Part shown: positions 9,556 through 18,070 of the stretch, piece after piece
How the letters are laid out: each line of letters opens with the position of its first letter
Position numbering within the stretch: position 1 is the stretch's first letter
Assembly (NCBI GenBank): GCA_015709215.1
Contig: JACCQN010000001.1
Location: forward strand, 62,001-126,000
From: Bacteroidales bacterium
Lineage (GTDB): Bacteria > Bacteroidota > Bacteroidia > Bacteroidales > F082
Direction: 5' to 3'
DNA length: 64,000 nt
Translations under genes and position numbers: made by a program
The notes under the pieces: generated by a model
Told to the model about the DNA's origin: nothing
The model's database searches: none
What the model saw: the letters and a program-made list of their open reading frames with translations, nothing else

Positions 9556-9820
9556 ATGAAGGCGATAATTGCACGTCGTTTCAATGCCATTACCAATGCC
9601 AATGTAATTTATTTAGTAAACACCGCTGACAGTTACCCTTGCCGACTCACTCAAAGAAACCATAGATATGTTAATGAAGGGAAAAATGATACGTAAAATT
9701 ACTCTACTTCCAAACGGGATTAGCGCTAAAAAGGCCATTTTAAAATGCTGCCTTGCTCATAGAATTCCAATGATGATAAGGTGTAGCATCAAATCTGCCA
9801 TCATGTATTCCAAAAAATAA
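9556..9820 (+). pseudogene. Possible frameshifted remnant of an unrecognised short gene
   Basis: An ATG at 9556 opens MKAIIARRFNAITNANVIYL. In that frame it stops at about 9692. The +1 frame continues smoothly from the same place (VTLADSLKETIDMLMKGKMI and onward) to TAA 9818. Joined by one indel the two pieces make about 88 aa of natural-looking protein. I do not recognise it. The rest of the 9461-10001 gap is AT-rich and shows nothing else I can support. Confidence 0.3.
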
Positions 9821-9994
9821 CAAAACCGCCAGATATCAGCCAGAAAAGCTAAACTAACACTTTCATTTACTTTGTTTTTTTTTGAGATGAAAAGGATACT
9901 GAGAAACGACTTAATTTTTCTTCTGAAAAAAATGAAGATTGTAATTTCACCGATATCTGGCAGGAATTCTCATATTAACGTGGGCAACGTTTTA

Positions 9995-10002
9995 TATTTT
10001 TG
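9995..10002 (+). promoter_or_regulatory. Bacteroidota-type -7 element before the YjbQ gene
   Basis: TATTTTTG matches the Bacteroidota housekeeping -7 consensus TAnnTTTG. No good -33 TTTG lies 19 nt upstream. The element overlaps a GTG at 10002, which argues that translation starts downstream at ATG 10026. Confidence 0.4.
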
Positions 10003-10025
10003 TGGAAATCCATAACTTCAGGAAA

Positions 10026-10436
10026 ATGATTCAACAAACAGAAATAATTCTTTCCGGTTATAAAAGGGGGTATCACCTTATAACAACATTAATAGAAAAA
10101 AAGTTACCACAACTACCGGAAAAAGGGCTTCTGCACATTTTGGTCAGGCATACGTCGGCAGGAATAACTCTAAACGAAAATGCCGACCCTGCTGTAAGGG
10201 GCGATTTTGAAAGGTTTATCAACAAAATGATTCCGGAAAATGATCCTTCGTATGTCCACACTTATGAAGGGGCAGACGATATGCCGGCACATTTAAAATC
10301 GTCGGTTATAGGAGCCCAAATTACCATCCCAATCACAAACGGCCGTTTAAATCTGGGAACATGGCAGGGCATTTATTTCTGCGAATTCAGGAATTATGGC
10401 GGTGAGCGAAAATTAGTGTTAACCATTTATAGTTAA
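10026..10436 (+). CDS. YjbQ/UPF0047 family protein (secondary thiamine-phosphate synthase type)
   Basis: This 136-aa protein belongs to the YjbQ/UPF0047 family (TIGR00149), some members of which show weak thiamine-phosphate synthase activity; the physiological role is unsettled. The family signature is clear: LLHILVRHTSAGITLNENAD, then DFERFINKMIPEN, HLKSSVIGAQITIPI and LGTWQGIYFCEFR, which contain the conserved His and Glu residues. I chose ATG 10026 because family members begin close to the first strand and a -7 promoter element overlaps the alternative GTG at 10002. The gene stands alone between decayed regions, upstream of an iorA relic. Confidence 0.9.
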   Translation: MIQQTEIILSGYKRGYHLITTLIEKKLPQLPEKGLLHILVRHTSAGITLNENADPAVRGDFERFINKMIPENDPSYVHTYEGADDMPAHLKSSVIGAQITIPITNGRLNLGTWQGIYFCEFRNYGGERKLVLTIYS

Positions 10437-10497
10437 TTTTTTGGGGAAAGGCACAAACGTTTGTGACCGTTTAAGCTGAATTCAATCCAGGCGGGGT

Positions 10498-11105
10498 GAG
10501 TTAATCCGAATCAGGTAGGCAAAGTCTTAAGCAAGAACCGGATGCTGATGAAATTCCAGGCAAACCTGGCAGTCCGACCGCCTATTCTTTGTGCCAGCTG
10601 CGGGGACCAGGGAATTTATTCAGCTTTAAATGATGTCTTGGAAGAAGTAGGTGACAGATGCATCTTTTTTAACATTAGCTTTTATAACCTCGAGTCTTTG
10701 CCACGATACAACAGGCATAAAGGCCGCTGTGGACACGGGCGCCTCGGTTACAATGGCAAACAGCTTTTCCGACGCTGGTTTGAAATCGGTTTTTGTCAAT
10801 ATAAGCGATTCTACTTTACACACTCGGGAATTACAGGCTGCTGGACTGTATAATTGAATACGCTGATATTAATATTTTGATCGTAGATAATGAAGCGGTT
10901 GCCATGACCAGTGGGCAGGATTCCTCTGCCAAAAGGAAAATTGAGCTGATTTGTGAAAGCAAGGGGGTAAAGCCAGTAATATCCGTTTGCTTGACCCATT
11001 GAAGAAGAACCGCGATGACATGGAACAAATGATAAAAAAAGAGGTAATGGAATAAAACAGTGTCTCTTTGATTTTCGGTAGAGGGGAATGTTTTTAAAAA
11101 AAATT
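10498..11105 (+). pseudogene. Relic of iorA, indolepyruvate:ferredoxin oxidoreductase alpha subunit (thiamine-diphosphate half)
   Basis: Pieces of the C-terminal half of IorA appear in order but in different frames. They are RPPILCASCGDQGIYSALND (about 10570-10630), VDTGASVTMANSFSDAGLKS with FVNISDSTLHTRELQAAGLY (about 10730-10850), INILIVDNEAVAMTSGQDSS and KIELICESKGVKPVIS (about 10870-10990), then DPLKKNRDDMEQMIKKEVME and a RGEC segment (about 10995-11095). They match the IorA order: Cys-Gly metal/ThDP region, ThDP motif, 'LDN--TAMTGGQ' and 'D-----KEV----------R-C'. At least three frameshifts and several stops make it non-functional. The N-terminal half and iorB are absent. The stretch 11106-11372 holds nothing recognisable. 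Confidence 0.75.
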
Positions 11106-11372
11106 GTCCGTGAAATTGGTAATCCGGAAAGCTTCAAACATGGTAATACCGTGAGCTGCTTCTCCTTTTATCCATATCCATAACGCAATTATTGTTGAAG
11201 TATTAAGACAATATTTAAACCATAATTCAATAAAATTGTTGAGATGAACATACTGTCGTTTAATGGAGGAAGGAAGCAATAATGAAAAGTATTTTGGGTT
11301 ACAGATTCAAAATAGCATGTTGAGTGTTACATGGCCGTGCATTTTCATGCACAGGGACTCCAGGTTATCATT

Positions 11373-12278
11373 TTAATTGACTTCCCAGCCAAAATCGATA
11401 TACTTCCAATCAAAATCATCATCTGAAACATCTACTTTTACAAAACCTTCTTCCATCCCGTATCGGGTTCCTTTCCACCAGTTGGAAGAAACAGCGCCGC
11501 CGGTTATATAATGGATTCCATTGTAACGAATATCTTCAAGAAAATGCAAATGCCCCTGTAAAACCAATTTTACATTGTATTGTTCTAATATTTCTATAAT
11601 TTCGTGTGCATTTGTAATTATCGAGCCCTGCCCAAACGCTTCTGTTGGCCCGACCATAATTTGTTCGCCAACACTTAAAAGCGGGATATGGGTGCTTACT
11701 GCAACTGGTGTTTCTTTTCCGGTTTTTGCCAGATCCTGTTTCAGCCACTCTACCTGCACCGAATCAATATAACCATAGTAACGCCGGTCTTCGGTGAATC
11801 CAATTCCATCCAAAACAATAAAATGCCAGTTTTTATGATCAAATGAGTAATATCTCTCTGCTATACGGTTTTCATACAGCTTTTTGCCATACTCTTCATG
11901 AGAAGGATCAACGCCGCTTCGTTCATATAACCCAAAAACCTCGTGATTTCCCATGGTATTGTAAACCGGTGCATTGATGTTTTTAACTGTTTCTGCATAC
12001 AAATTATACAAAGTGTCGCTTCTGCCATAGGTTTGTCCTAAAGCATCCATAATATTATCCCCGCCGGTTAATACAAAATCAGGGGCTAATTTATTTATGG
12101 TATCGATTGCCTGCAAAAATCCCTCAGTTGCATTTCTTTCCTCTGTTATGTGGATGTCGGTGGCGAATATAAACGAGAAATTGTTGCCATCTTTTTCCGG
12201 CATACTGGTTTTGGGAGGCTGGCATCCCAGCAGTGCTGCAAATAACAAAGAAACAAATAATAAATTTAAATTTTTCAT
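11373..12278 (-). CDS. Calcineurin-like metallophosphoesterase lipoprotein
   Basis: This 301-aa phosphoesterase is predicted to be anchored in the cell envelope. A type II signal peptide with lipobox LLGC puts the lipidated Cys at about residue 19. The calcineurin-like dimetal site is complete: DIHI (about 41), TGGDN (about 72), GNHE (about 110), a His in THIP (about 197) and GHLH (about 242). The fold therefore supports hydrolysis of a phosphomonoester or phosphodiester, but the substrate cannot be told. It is monocistronic, flanked by the iorA relic and a relic-filled region. Confidence 0.9.
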   Translation of the reverse strand: MKNLNLLFVSLLFAALLGCQPPKTSMPEKDGNNFSFIFATDIHITEERNATEGFLQAIDTINKLAPDFVLTGGDNIMDALGQTYGRSDTLYNLYAETVKNINAPVYNTMGNHEVFGLYERSGVDPSHEEYGKKLYENRIAERYYSFDHKNWHFIVLDGIGFTEDRRYYGYIDSVQVEWLKQDLAKTGKETPVAVSTHIPLLSVGEQIMVGPTEAFGQGSIITNAHEIIEILEQYNVKLVLQGHLHFLEDIRYNGIHYITGGAVSSNWWKGTRYGMEEGFVKVDVSDDDFDWKYIDFGWEVN

Positions 12279-12905
12279 GGTTTTTATATTTTGCCGAAAA
12301 ATAAAACGAATTCTGTAAATTTAGATGTAAAGAGAATTAATTTACGATTAAATAATTGATAATTAGAATGGTGTTTATCTTTATATTTCATAAATAATCT
12401 ATCATAAATAGCTCATATTATGTCATTTACAAAGCTTTTTCAATTTTTTGTCAGCGGCACAATAGTTCATTGTGGACAGATAGGTTGTGCAAAACAACTT
12501 TTTGCCTTCTCCAATAGCAGCCTGCCCTTTGGATCCGGTTCCGGTATCCCTACTATTGGTTTAGCACAGCCATGTTGTATTTTAAACCCAACTATGGAGC
12601 TTAGTATTTCTATCCCTTCTTCTACTGTTTATTATGTCCAAATCTTTCCCACAATTGCTCAAATACTTTTCTGTTTTATAAACCGACATGCATACTATTA
12701 AATGGTAAATGAGCTCGGGTGATGTGTTTTTTTCTTAAATAAAGTTTCGCGCATAACCTACCGCTTTCAATAAAAAACCAAAAGCTGTATATTTATTTTT
12801 TATAAACACTTGATATTCTGTCATTATAAACTTTCCAATTTCATTTCACGACTATTTTTCATCAAAATCCTAACTTAATAAACGACTGATTCTTTTCATG
12901 GTGGT
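12279..12905. other. AT-rich region without a supportable gene
   Basis: The longest plus-strand frame here (12420-12701) is Cys/Ser/Phe-rich and unlike a real protein. A minus-strand stretch near 12470-12620 reads ILSSIVGFKIQHGCAKPIV and then GIPEPDPKGRLLLEKAKSCF before a stop. It could be a coding relic, but I cannot identify it. Confidence 0.4.
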
Positions 12906-13377
12906 TTAGCCGTTTATCATCTTTATCAACATGATGGCTTCACTAACGATTTCTTCAAAGAGCTCAACGATAATATTGACCAATTCCATAATCAGCCCCC
13001 ATACTCTTGCATTCAGACCTGAAAGTGCAGTATCATGCTTCATCTCTTCAAACAAAGTGCCTAATAGCTTCGTAGTTTTCGTAGCAATGCCAGAGTGGAG
13101 CAAAATATGTTTTATCAAAAAAGCTGTATAGCGTGCCCATTATAGTTCACATGTGCTTGCAGGTAATAAAGCTCAAACGACGACATCTCCAGGGTTTGCT
13201 TAAATAATTTCTGATCTGCTTGTATGTTAAGAATTTACCACGGAAAGTGAACTTCGTTTTTACTTTACTGTACGTGCCTATCAATTTGACACAACGCTGT
13301 TAGATTTGATAAACCTGTTCAATCAGGGCTTCACAAGTGAACCAGCTGTCGGTAAGGACATATTCAAAATCAATCAT
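12906..13377 (-). pseudogene. Degenerate IS4-type DDE transposase
   Basis: On the minus strand, starting near 13377, the frame reads IDFEYVLTDSWFTCEALIEQ, a pattern around the second catalytic Asp region of IS4-type transposases. After an in-frame stop come KLIGTYSKVKTKFTFRGKFL, then, frameshifted, SFELYYLQAHVNYNGHAIQL, and finally a tail in yet another frame (MIKHILLHSGIATKTTKLLG to MELVNIIVELFEEI). The segment carrying the catalytic Glu between the last two pieces is missing, so there is an internal deletion as well. No terminal inverted repeats were found. Confidence 0.65.
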
Positions 13378-14150
13378 GTGAAAACAAAACTATTTTTGGG
13401 CTGTTCTGATGCCTGATAACTGATTTACTGTGCTGACATTGATAAAAGGCATTGCATTTAAGATGTTCCAAACCAAATCGAATTTGTATCTTTTCACTTT
13501 AAAGAAGCTAAGTGACTTATTCAGCCAGGAAAATGAAAAGCATTTGAGTGTTTTAAGAATAAAACCTGTTTCGACTCAGCTATGGGTAAAGCAATTTTTG
13601 ATTTCCGAAAGCTTATGAGTATCTTAATAATGTAGTATGGCTTTATGTTTTGGAATACATTGCTAATTTAATGACAACCATTTAATTAGCTACAAAATAA
13701 TGCTACTTTTTTGGAATTTTTTATGCTGATTTTTAGTTTTATAGTAGTGCGAAACTTTAGTAAATAAGTGTTCAAACGCCTGTTTTACTTCGAATAAATT
13801 GCCATTATTAATCTTGATTAAGTTTTGATCACAAACAAAGCATGAACCACCCCAACCCAGCCAACAACATATGGTGAGCCATTGCAAATTGATAAATAGT
13901 TGCTCAATATAGGTTGTAAAGCTATAAAAATCCAGCAAAGTGATTGAAAGCGATATATGTACGACTGCAAATGCTTTCAGGTCGGAAGAAGAATTACAGG
14001 CTTAGCTTTTCATCTTGCAATCAGCGTTAAAAGCTAAAAAATAGTTGACCCTATTCTGAGTGAATAGCCAGATAAAATATTGATAAACAAATGGAATAAC
14101 TTACCAAAAGATAGTCAAAACATTCGTTCACCACCGGTATGAAAATATTA
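13378..14150. other. AT-rich region without a supportable gene
   Basis: Two short frames (plus 13430-13618, minus 13690-13938) have no recognisable motifs and unusual composition. The stretch next to 13378 may include the N-terminal part of the decayed transposase, but I cannot demonstrate it. Confidence 0.4.
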
Positions 14151-14954
14151 TTAGAAGAACATCGAAATTGCCATTAATATAATAAATACAATAAAAAAGG
14201 GGCCATAGAATTTTTCCAAAGCTTTTTTGTTTATCCGCTTACCAAATAAAGGTCCGAGGATTGCACCGGTTATAGTGCCGGATGCAAGCAGGATCACCAG
14301 TAGCCAATTCAAGGTTCCAAATGCACTATGGGTTATTACTCCTGTAATAGCAATAAAAAATAGTGTCATCACGGATGTGCCCACTACCTCCAAAGAGGAA
14401 AGACCCATGCTGTATAGCCCTGCAAGGATTGGAGGTGTGCCGCTTACACCGAGCATACCCGACATCAGCCCACCAAGTAGCCCAAATATCAGACCTTTTA
14501 CTATAAGAAGCTTTGAAAAAGGCTTATTTTCATTAGCATTAGGTTCTTCGAATTGTCTTTTTTCTGATATTTCTTCTTTGACTTGCTTTTTCCTTCTTGA
14601 AATCACCATTCCGGTTCCAATGAACAGAAGAAATATCCCAAATATTATTTTAAGAACTTTTAGGGGAATAATTGTGATAAGATAGGTACCTGCTACTACT
14701 CCGATAATTCCGCCTACCACAAGTAGAAATCCTGTTTTCGGTTTTATATTTCCTGCCCTGTAATGACTTATAGAAGCAGCCAGGGTTGTCGGGATAATTG
14801 TTGCAAGAGATACAGACACAGCCTGATCCATTGAAATAGCAAACAATCCTGTCAGCATTCCAACATAAAAGATTCCTCCACCTCCACCCATTAAGGATAT
14901 TAGAATACCAACGATAAGTCCTGCTATGGGTAAAAAATAAATTGGTAAATGCAT
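14151..14954 (-). CDS. TauE/SafE (TSUP) family sulfite/anion exporter
   Basis: This 267-aa inner-membrane protein has the two-repeat TSUP topology, about eight hydrophobic segments in two halves joined by a charged loop near 118-145 (RRKKQVKEEISEKRQFEEPN). Each half begins with a Gly-rich motif: GLIVGILISLMGGGGGIFYV at the N-terminus and GLLGGLMSGMLGVSGTPPIL after the loop, as in TauE/SafE proteins. Members export sulfite, sulfoacetate or other organosulfur anions; the substrate here is unknown. A strong Shine-Dalgarno sits 7 nt before the ATG, unlike the other genes in the window. Together with its isolated position among relics this suggests transfer from another phylum. Confidence 0.88.
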   Translation of the reverse strand: MHLPIYFLPIAGLIVGILISLMGGGGGIFYVGMLTGLFAISMDQAVSVSLATIIPTTLAASISHYRAGNIKPKTGFLLVVGGIIGVVAGTYLITIIPLKVLKIIFGIFLLFIGTGMVISRRKKQVKEEISEKRQFEEPNANENKPFSKLLIVKGLIFGLLGGLMSGMLGVSGTPPILAGLYSMGLSSLEVVGTSVMTLFFIAITGVITHSAFGTLNWLLVILLASGTITGAILGPLFGKRINKKALEKFYGPFFIVFIILMAISMFF

Positions 14955-14961
14955 TTTCTAA

Positions 14962-14967
14962 CCTCCT
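14962..14967 (-). promoter_or_regulatory. Unusually strong Shine-Dalgarno (AGGAGG)
   Basis: AGGAGG lies 7 nt upstream of the TauE/SafE start codon. Bacteroidota genes rarely carry such a site, and the neighbours here do not, so it decides the start and hints at foreign origin. Confidence 0.75.
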
Positions 14968-15178
14968 GAAATCGCCAGCTAATTATTTAAAAGTGCTGAT
15001 TAAGAATTTTTAATAGTTCTTACACCGACACCAAAAGAAATGCAAAAGTAACCCAATTTTCATTTTATTAAACCTTACTATCATTTTCCTTCTGTTCCAA
15101 AGGCATCAACTTATTTAGTATTACTTATTTTTAACTTCATTTTTTGGCATCCTTAAGCTTCGGGACTCATTTAAAAGG

Positions 15179-15222
15179 GGCACACTTTGCTCCGGTTTGG
15201 GTGGCACACTTTGCTCCGGTTT
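15179..15222. repeat. Tandem 20-bp direct repeat resembling IS21 terminal repeats
   Basis: The 20-mer GGCACACTTTGCTCCGGTTT occurs at 15179-15198 and again at 15203-15222, a 24-bp period. Multiple short direct repeats of this kind (a cacactttg-ctccggttt type) mark the ends of IS21-family elements. No istA or istB gene is recognisable beside it, so it would be an orphaned element end. Confidence 0.5.
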
Positions 15223-15707
15223 ATCTCCATCGAGCAAATCAACAATTTTCTTTATGCTATTCTCAAAAACAGCTCTTCTACCGGCAAGAGCTATATTGCT
15301 ATACCGTTTAATGGCCTGAAATGTCTGTTTAAGATGATGTATAGCCTGAGAAAGCCCTCAAAATGCCCTTGCTGAATTGGCGGTCTTGATGGACACCATC
15401 GAAACACCTGATCCGCGTTCGCCACCAGTACAGTTCATCGATTCCCAAATATTGCAAACATCTAAGGTATAAACTGCTGTTTAACAGTGGACTGGAATAG
15501 CTTTATCCAACTGTGAAAATCAAAACTTAATCCTGCCTAATCCGGGACAAATAATGCGTTTCAATACTATAAAATCAATCATATTTACATCCGCTTTAGT
15601 TTGCTGGTGGGTGGTATGCCAGCAAGAGATTCCTGGGTCAGATTCTTAACTTCTGATTGAATCCTCATAATTGTGTTTGTTGGAGCTCCCCCACCAACGA
15701 GGCAGGC
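15223..15707. other. Region without a supportable gene, probably element debris
   Basis: Minus-strand fragments such as TFQAIKRYSNIALAGRRAVF look like coding debris and run into the tandem repeat at 15179-15222, but stops interrupt every frame. I cannot name the source. The stretch 14968-15178 is likewise AT-rich and empty. Confidence 0.35.
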
Positions 15708-15791
15708 GTTCAACACCGGCTTAAATCGCACACGTATTATACGACAGGATAAAGCTGACTTGCGGTTGCGCTTAAGCCTTATTTGTTAGGG
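15708..15791 (-). repeat. attC-like imperfect hairpin (integron recombination site candidate)
   Basis: Read on the minus strand, the 84-bp element runs CCCTAAC (R''-like), then GGCTTAA, a roughly 45-nt middle, TTAAGCC, and GTTGAAC. The last matches the attC R' consensus GTTRRRY exactly; the first matches RYYYAAC except for its initial base. The inner 7-mers are perfect complements, and CGCA further in can also pair after a bulge. It lies directly after the stop codon of the T9SS gene at 15810, the position an attC has in a cassette. No integrase gene is in the window, so this is a candidate only. Confidence 0.4.
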
Positions 15792-15809
15792 GCTGTGCTT
15801 TTTCCCAAA

Positions 15810-17072
15810 TCATTTTTTCAGGATTATTTTTCTGTATAATATTGTTTTTTTGTCGTCAGTTACTTTCAGAAAATAGACACCATCAATGATCTTTCCGATG
15901 TCTAGGGAGTATTGACTGCTATTTATTTTTTCTTTTCTAAATATTGTCTCACCTAACTCATTTATAACTTCTATTTCTTGAATATTATTGATATCCAGAG
16001 TTATAGTAAAAATGTTCTGAGATGGGTTGGGATAAACAGTTAAGTTATTTTCAATTTTAGTGTTTTCTTCTAAGTTTAGTACTGAACAAGTTGCATTAGA
16101 AAGTAATGTATCAAATGACCCATCAGTAATATCGTTGTTCCAGATTTCCCAATAGCAAACATTATTCGAAATGGCTAGATTCAATGCTTCTGGCATTCCA
16201 CCGGTTCCAAAACTTGACGGATTTGTAACTCCACTTGCAGCCATTTGAATTCCGCTGAACGCATTCGAGTCGGCAGAATGCTGCAATATAGCATATTGCG
16301 AAGGATAAACAGAAGTATTATTTTGTGTCCACCACCAGGCATTTGCACCGTATCGGGAACCTAAATTCACAATGGCATAATTATATACCGAGTCCGCAAC
16401 AGCATCACTTGAGTTCACCGGATGGAAATCATTGGTTAAATAATGATTGGGAAATGCAGCATTATATACATCCATAATTTGAGTCCAAGAGTCAATTACC
16501 AGTTGATCAGTGTATCCAATCGAAGTATATGAAGGCGTTGGATTATATGGTATTTGCATCTCAAAACCATTTTGAGAAGAATTAGTGATATAAACCAATT
16601 GAATAGTAGTATCATTTTGGTATCTACTTCCAAGTTCAGAAATAAAATCAGTCCATTTGTCTAGAAAAACAGCATCCCATGGAATAGGCATAGTTCCTGA
16701 AAAAGGTAAACTATAACTAATCGAATTGGCTCCTAATCCATATAACCATTGAGGCGTGTTGGGACCACCTCCAACTGCGAGTGAAATTTTTTTTCCATAC
16801 GATATGGCTGCAGTAATTTGATCATCAATTAGCGACCAATTGTAAGTATCATCCACGGGTTCAATATCTTTCCAGACAACCCGAACTAATATCCCATTTA
16901 CATAAGATTTTGAGGCTACTGCTGGGTCAACCGAACCATTTCCTATTCCTGTTGTTGGTGGACAACTGCACCAAACGCCAGTTGGTGCTGGATAATTTGG
17001 TTGGGCATAAGTTAAATGCATTGATCCTAAAAGTGAAAATCCCAAAATTGTTTTTATAAAAATTTGTTTCAT
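15810..17072 (-). CDS. Secreted glycoside-hydrolase-like protein with T9SS sorting domain
   Basis: This 420-aa protein begins at ATG 17072, where a clean signal peptide starts (MKQIFIKTILGFSLLG, cut after TYAQ); a longer frame to 17129 is unlikely. Residues about 25-325 look like a TIM-barrel glycosidase of the GH42/cellulase clan type: VWKDIEPVDDTYNWSLIDDQ resembles the 'W--iEp--g-y-w--id' strand-helix, and an Asn-Asp in LTNDFH and CYWEIWNND lie where acid and nucleophile residues might be. A T9SS type A domain (YPNPSQNIFTITLD to YRKIILKK) ends the protein. The enzyme family and substrate are inferred weakly. An attC-like hairpin follows its stop codon, so it may be a mobile cassette gene. 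Confidence 0.7.
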   Translation of the reverse strand: MKQIFIKTILGFSLLGSMHLTYAQPNYPAPTGVWCSCPPTTGIGNGSVDPAVASKSYVNGILVRVVWKDIEPVDDTYNWSLIDDQITAAISYGKKISLAVGGGPNTPQWLYGLGANSISYSLPFSGTMPIPWDAVFLDKWTDFISELGSRYQNDTTIQLVYITNSSQNGFEMQIPYNPTPSYTSIGYTDQLVIDSWTQIMDVYNAAFPNHYLTNDFHPVNSSDAVADSVYNYAIVNLGSRYGANAWWWTQNNTSVYPSQYAILQHSADSNAFSGIQMAASGVTNPSSFGTGGMPEALNLAISNNVCYWEIWNNDITDGSFDTLLSNATCSVLNLEENTKIENNLTVYPNPSQNIFTITLDINNIQEIEVINELGETIFRKEKINSSQYSLDIGKIIDGVYFLKVTDDKKTILYRKIILKK

Positions 17073-17431
17073 ATTTCTTTCTGTTTTACTATGTTGTTTC
17101 GGTTCTAGTAGCATTGCCACAAATGCCACAAATGGGCGAGCATATGGTCAGAGGATAATTCTATGTTAACGATTCGTTTTGCCCCTTTAAATTAATTAAA
17201 GGAATCAAAATTAGAACAAATAGTAATCTCATGTTTTTCATTTTCACTTATTTTAAGTTAGAGTTAATATTAATTTCCATATTTGCTAACAGCAGCCCGT
17301 CTAAAAACTCTTTTCAGTTTTCAGTTTCTCACTTTTTACACCGCTAAATTACCACTACTTAGATTTTAAGGAACTTGATTTTTCAAGCGAAACTTGAAGC
17401 TATTTTTTTTGCATGCGCCAAAATTGCACTA
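17073..17431. other. Intergenic region upstream of the T9SS glycosidase-like gene
   Basis: This AT-rich stretch separates the glycosidase-like gene from the RHS fragment. A frame that could extend the former to 17129 lacks a signal peptide start. I see no gene or clear signal in it. Confidence 0.4.
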
Positions 17432-17818
17432 TTAAAACCCAAAAGCCGATTTCATCACTTCGGGTTGGCCGTGAGCGTGGGCGGCAAAGACTATGCGGGT
17501 GTTACCCAAATAATCCTTCAGGTTGTACTCGTGTTTCCAGAAAGTTTTATCGTTGTATTGCATGGGCACATTTCTTCCAACAGGCGTAAAAATACAGCTT
17601 AATTCGTTATCCTGATTAAAAAACTGCCCGGCACAATCTGCGGTGCCGCCGGTGGTTGTTTTCCAGGAGCTTACGGTTATACGGAGCTTGGTGCCGGTGG
17701 CGGTGTAGGTGTATTCAATAAAATCACTGTTATCGAACTCCACCAGACGGGGCAGGTTGAGGGGGTTGTAGGCTATGGTGATTTTTTTGGAGGGGTCGTA
17801 AGTTGTGTTGGCGTTAGC
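17432..17818 (-). pseudogene. Fragment of an RHS/YD-repeat protein
   Basis: An open stretch of about 128 codons without its beginning reads TTYDPSKKITIAYNPLNLPR, FDNSDFIEYTYTATGTKLR, then NDKTFWKHEYNLKDYLGNTR and IVFAAHAHGQPEVM. The YD repeat (EYTYTATGTKLR) and the RHS core motif (YNLKDYLGNTR) are diagnostic of RHS proteins, which are polymorphic toxin or wall-associated proteins of well over 1000 aa. A stop codon upstream of 17818 and element debris cut off the N-terminal part. No toxin tip is visible after the core. Confidence 0.75.
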
Positions 17819-17836
17819 TTTTTAGTTTGCCAGATA

Positions 17837-17892
17837 CGGATTGCAAATCCGCACGAGCGGAGGGGTTTTCTGCAGCACGGATTACAAATCCG
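17837..17892. repeat. Pair of CGGATTrCAAATCCG palindromes
   Basis: The 15-bp palindromes CGGATTGCAAATCCG (17837-17851) and CGGATTACAAATCCG (17878-17892) lie 41 bp apart. They flank the junction between the RHS fragment and the transposase debris. Palindromes of this kind are scattered in Bacteroidota genomes; their function is unknown to me. Confidence 0.6.
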
Positions 17893-17896
17893 CGCC

Positions 17897-18070
17897 CAGC
17901 AGGCGGGCAGCCATGATATACTCGTTCTTTGCCAGCTGCAAAATCAACAAAGTAGAACCCTTCAGCTGGCCTGCCTGGCAGCAGATAGGCTCAAAGAAAC
18001 GCTGGCAATAATAGCTGATCATCCAGCTAACAGACTTGAAGAGCTGCTGCCCGTTGCTATAAAACAATGA
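17897..18070 (+). pseudogene. C-terminal fragment of an IS66-type transposase
   Basis: A plus-strand frame without a start reads LQLACLAADRLKETLAIIAD and HPANRLEELLPVAIKQ, then stops at TGA 18068. IS66-family transposases of Bacteroidota end with a helix followed by a 'dhpanrleeLLP' segment, so this is the last 55 or so residues of one. It abuts the IS3 relic at about 18071, showing one element cut into the other. The remainder of IS66 (tnpA, tnpB, most of tnpC) is absent. Confidence 0.55.

Noticed and set aside
10002-10025. GTG start for the YjbQ gene
   Set aside because: A -7 promoter element ends on this GTG, so the transcript would start after it; the shorter ATG form fits the family.
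10542-10857. Two overlapping plus-strand frames as separate small genes
   Set aside because: They are pieces of the iorA relic in different frames and together cover one protein region.
12420-12701. 93-aa plus-strand frame
   Set aside because: Composition (Cys, Ser, Phe) is not protein-like, no motif, no start context.
13690-13938. 82-aa minus-strand frame near the transposase relic
   Set aside because: No motif or homologous pattern; I could not join it to the IS4-type pieces.
17073-17129. N-terminal extension of the T9SS glycosidase-like protein
   Set aside because: The signal peptide begins at the ATG 17072; residues before it have no secretory features.
17882-18067. 61-aa minus-strand frame
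   Set aside because: It is the antisense shadow of the IS66 fragment at 17897-18070.
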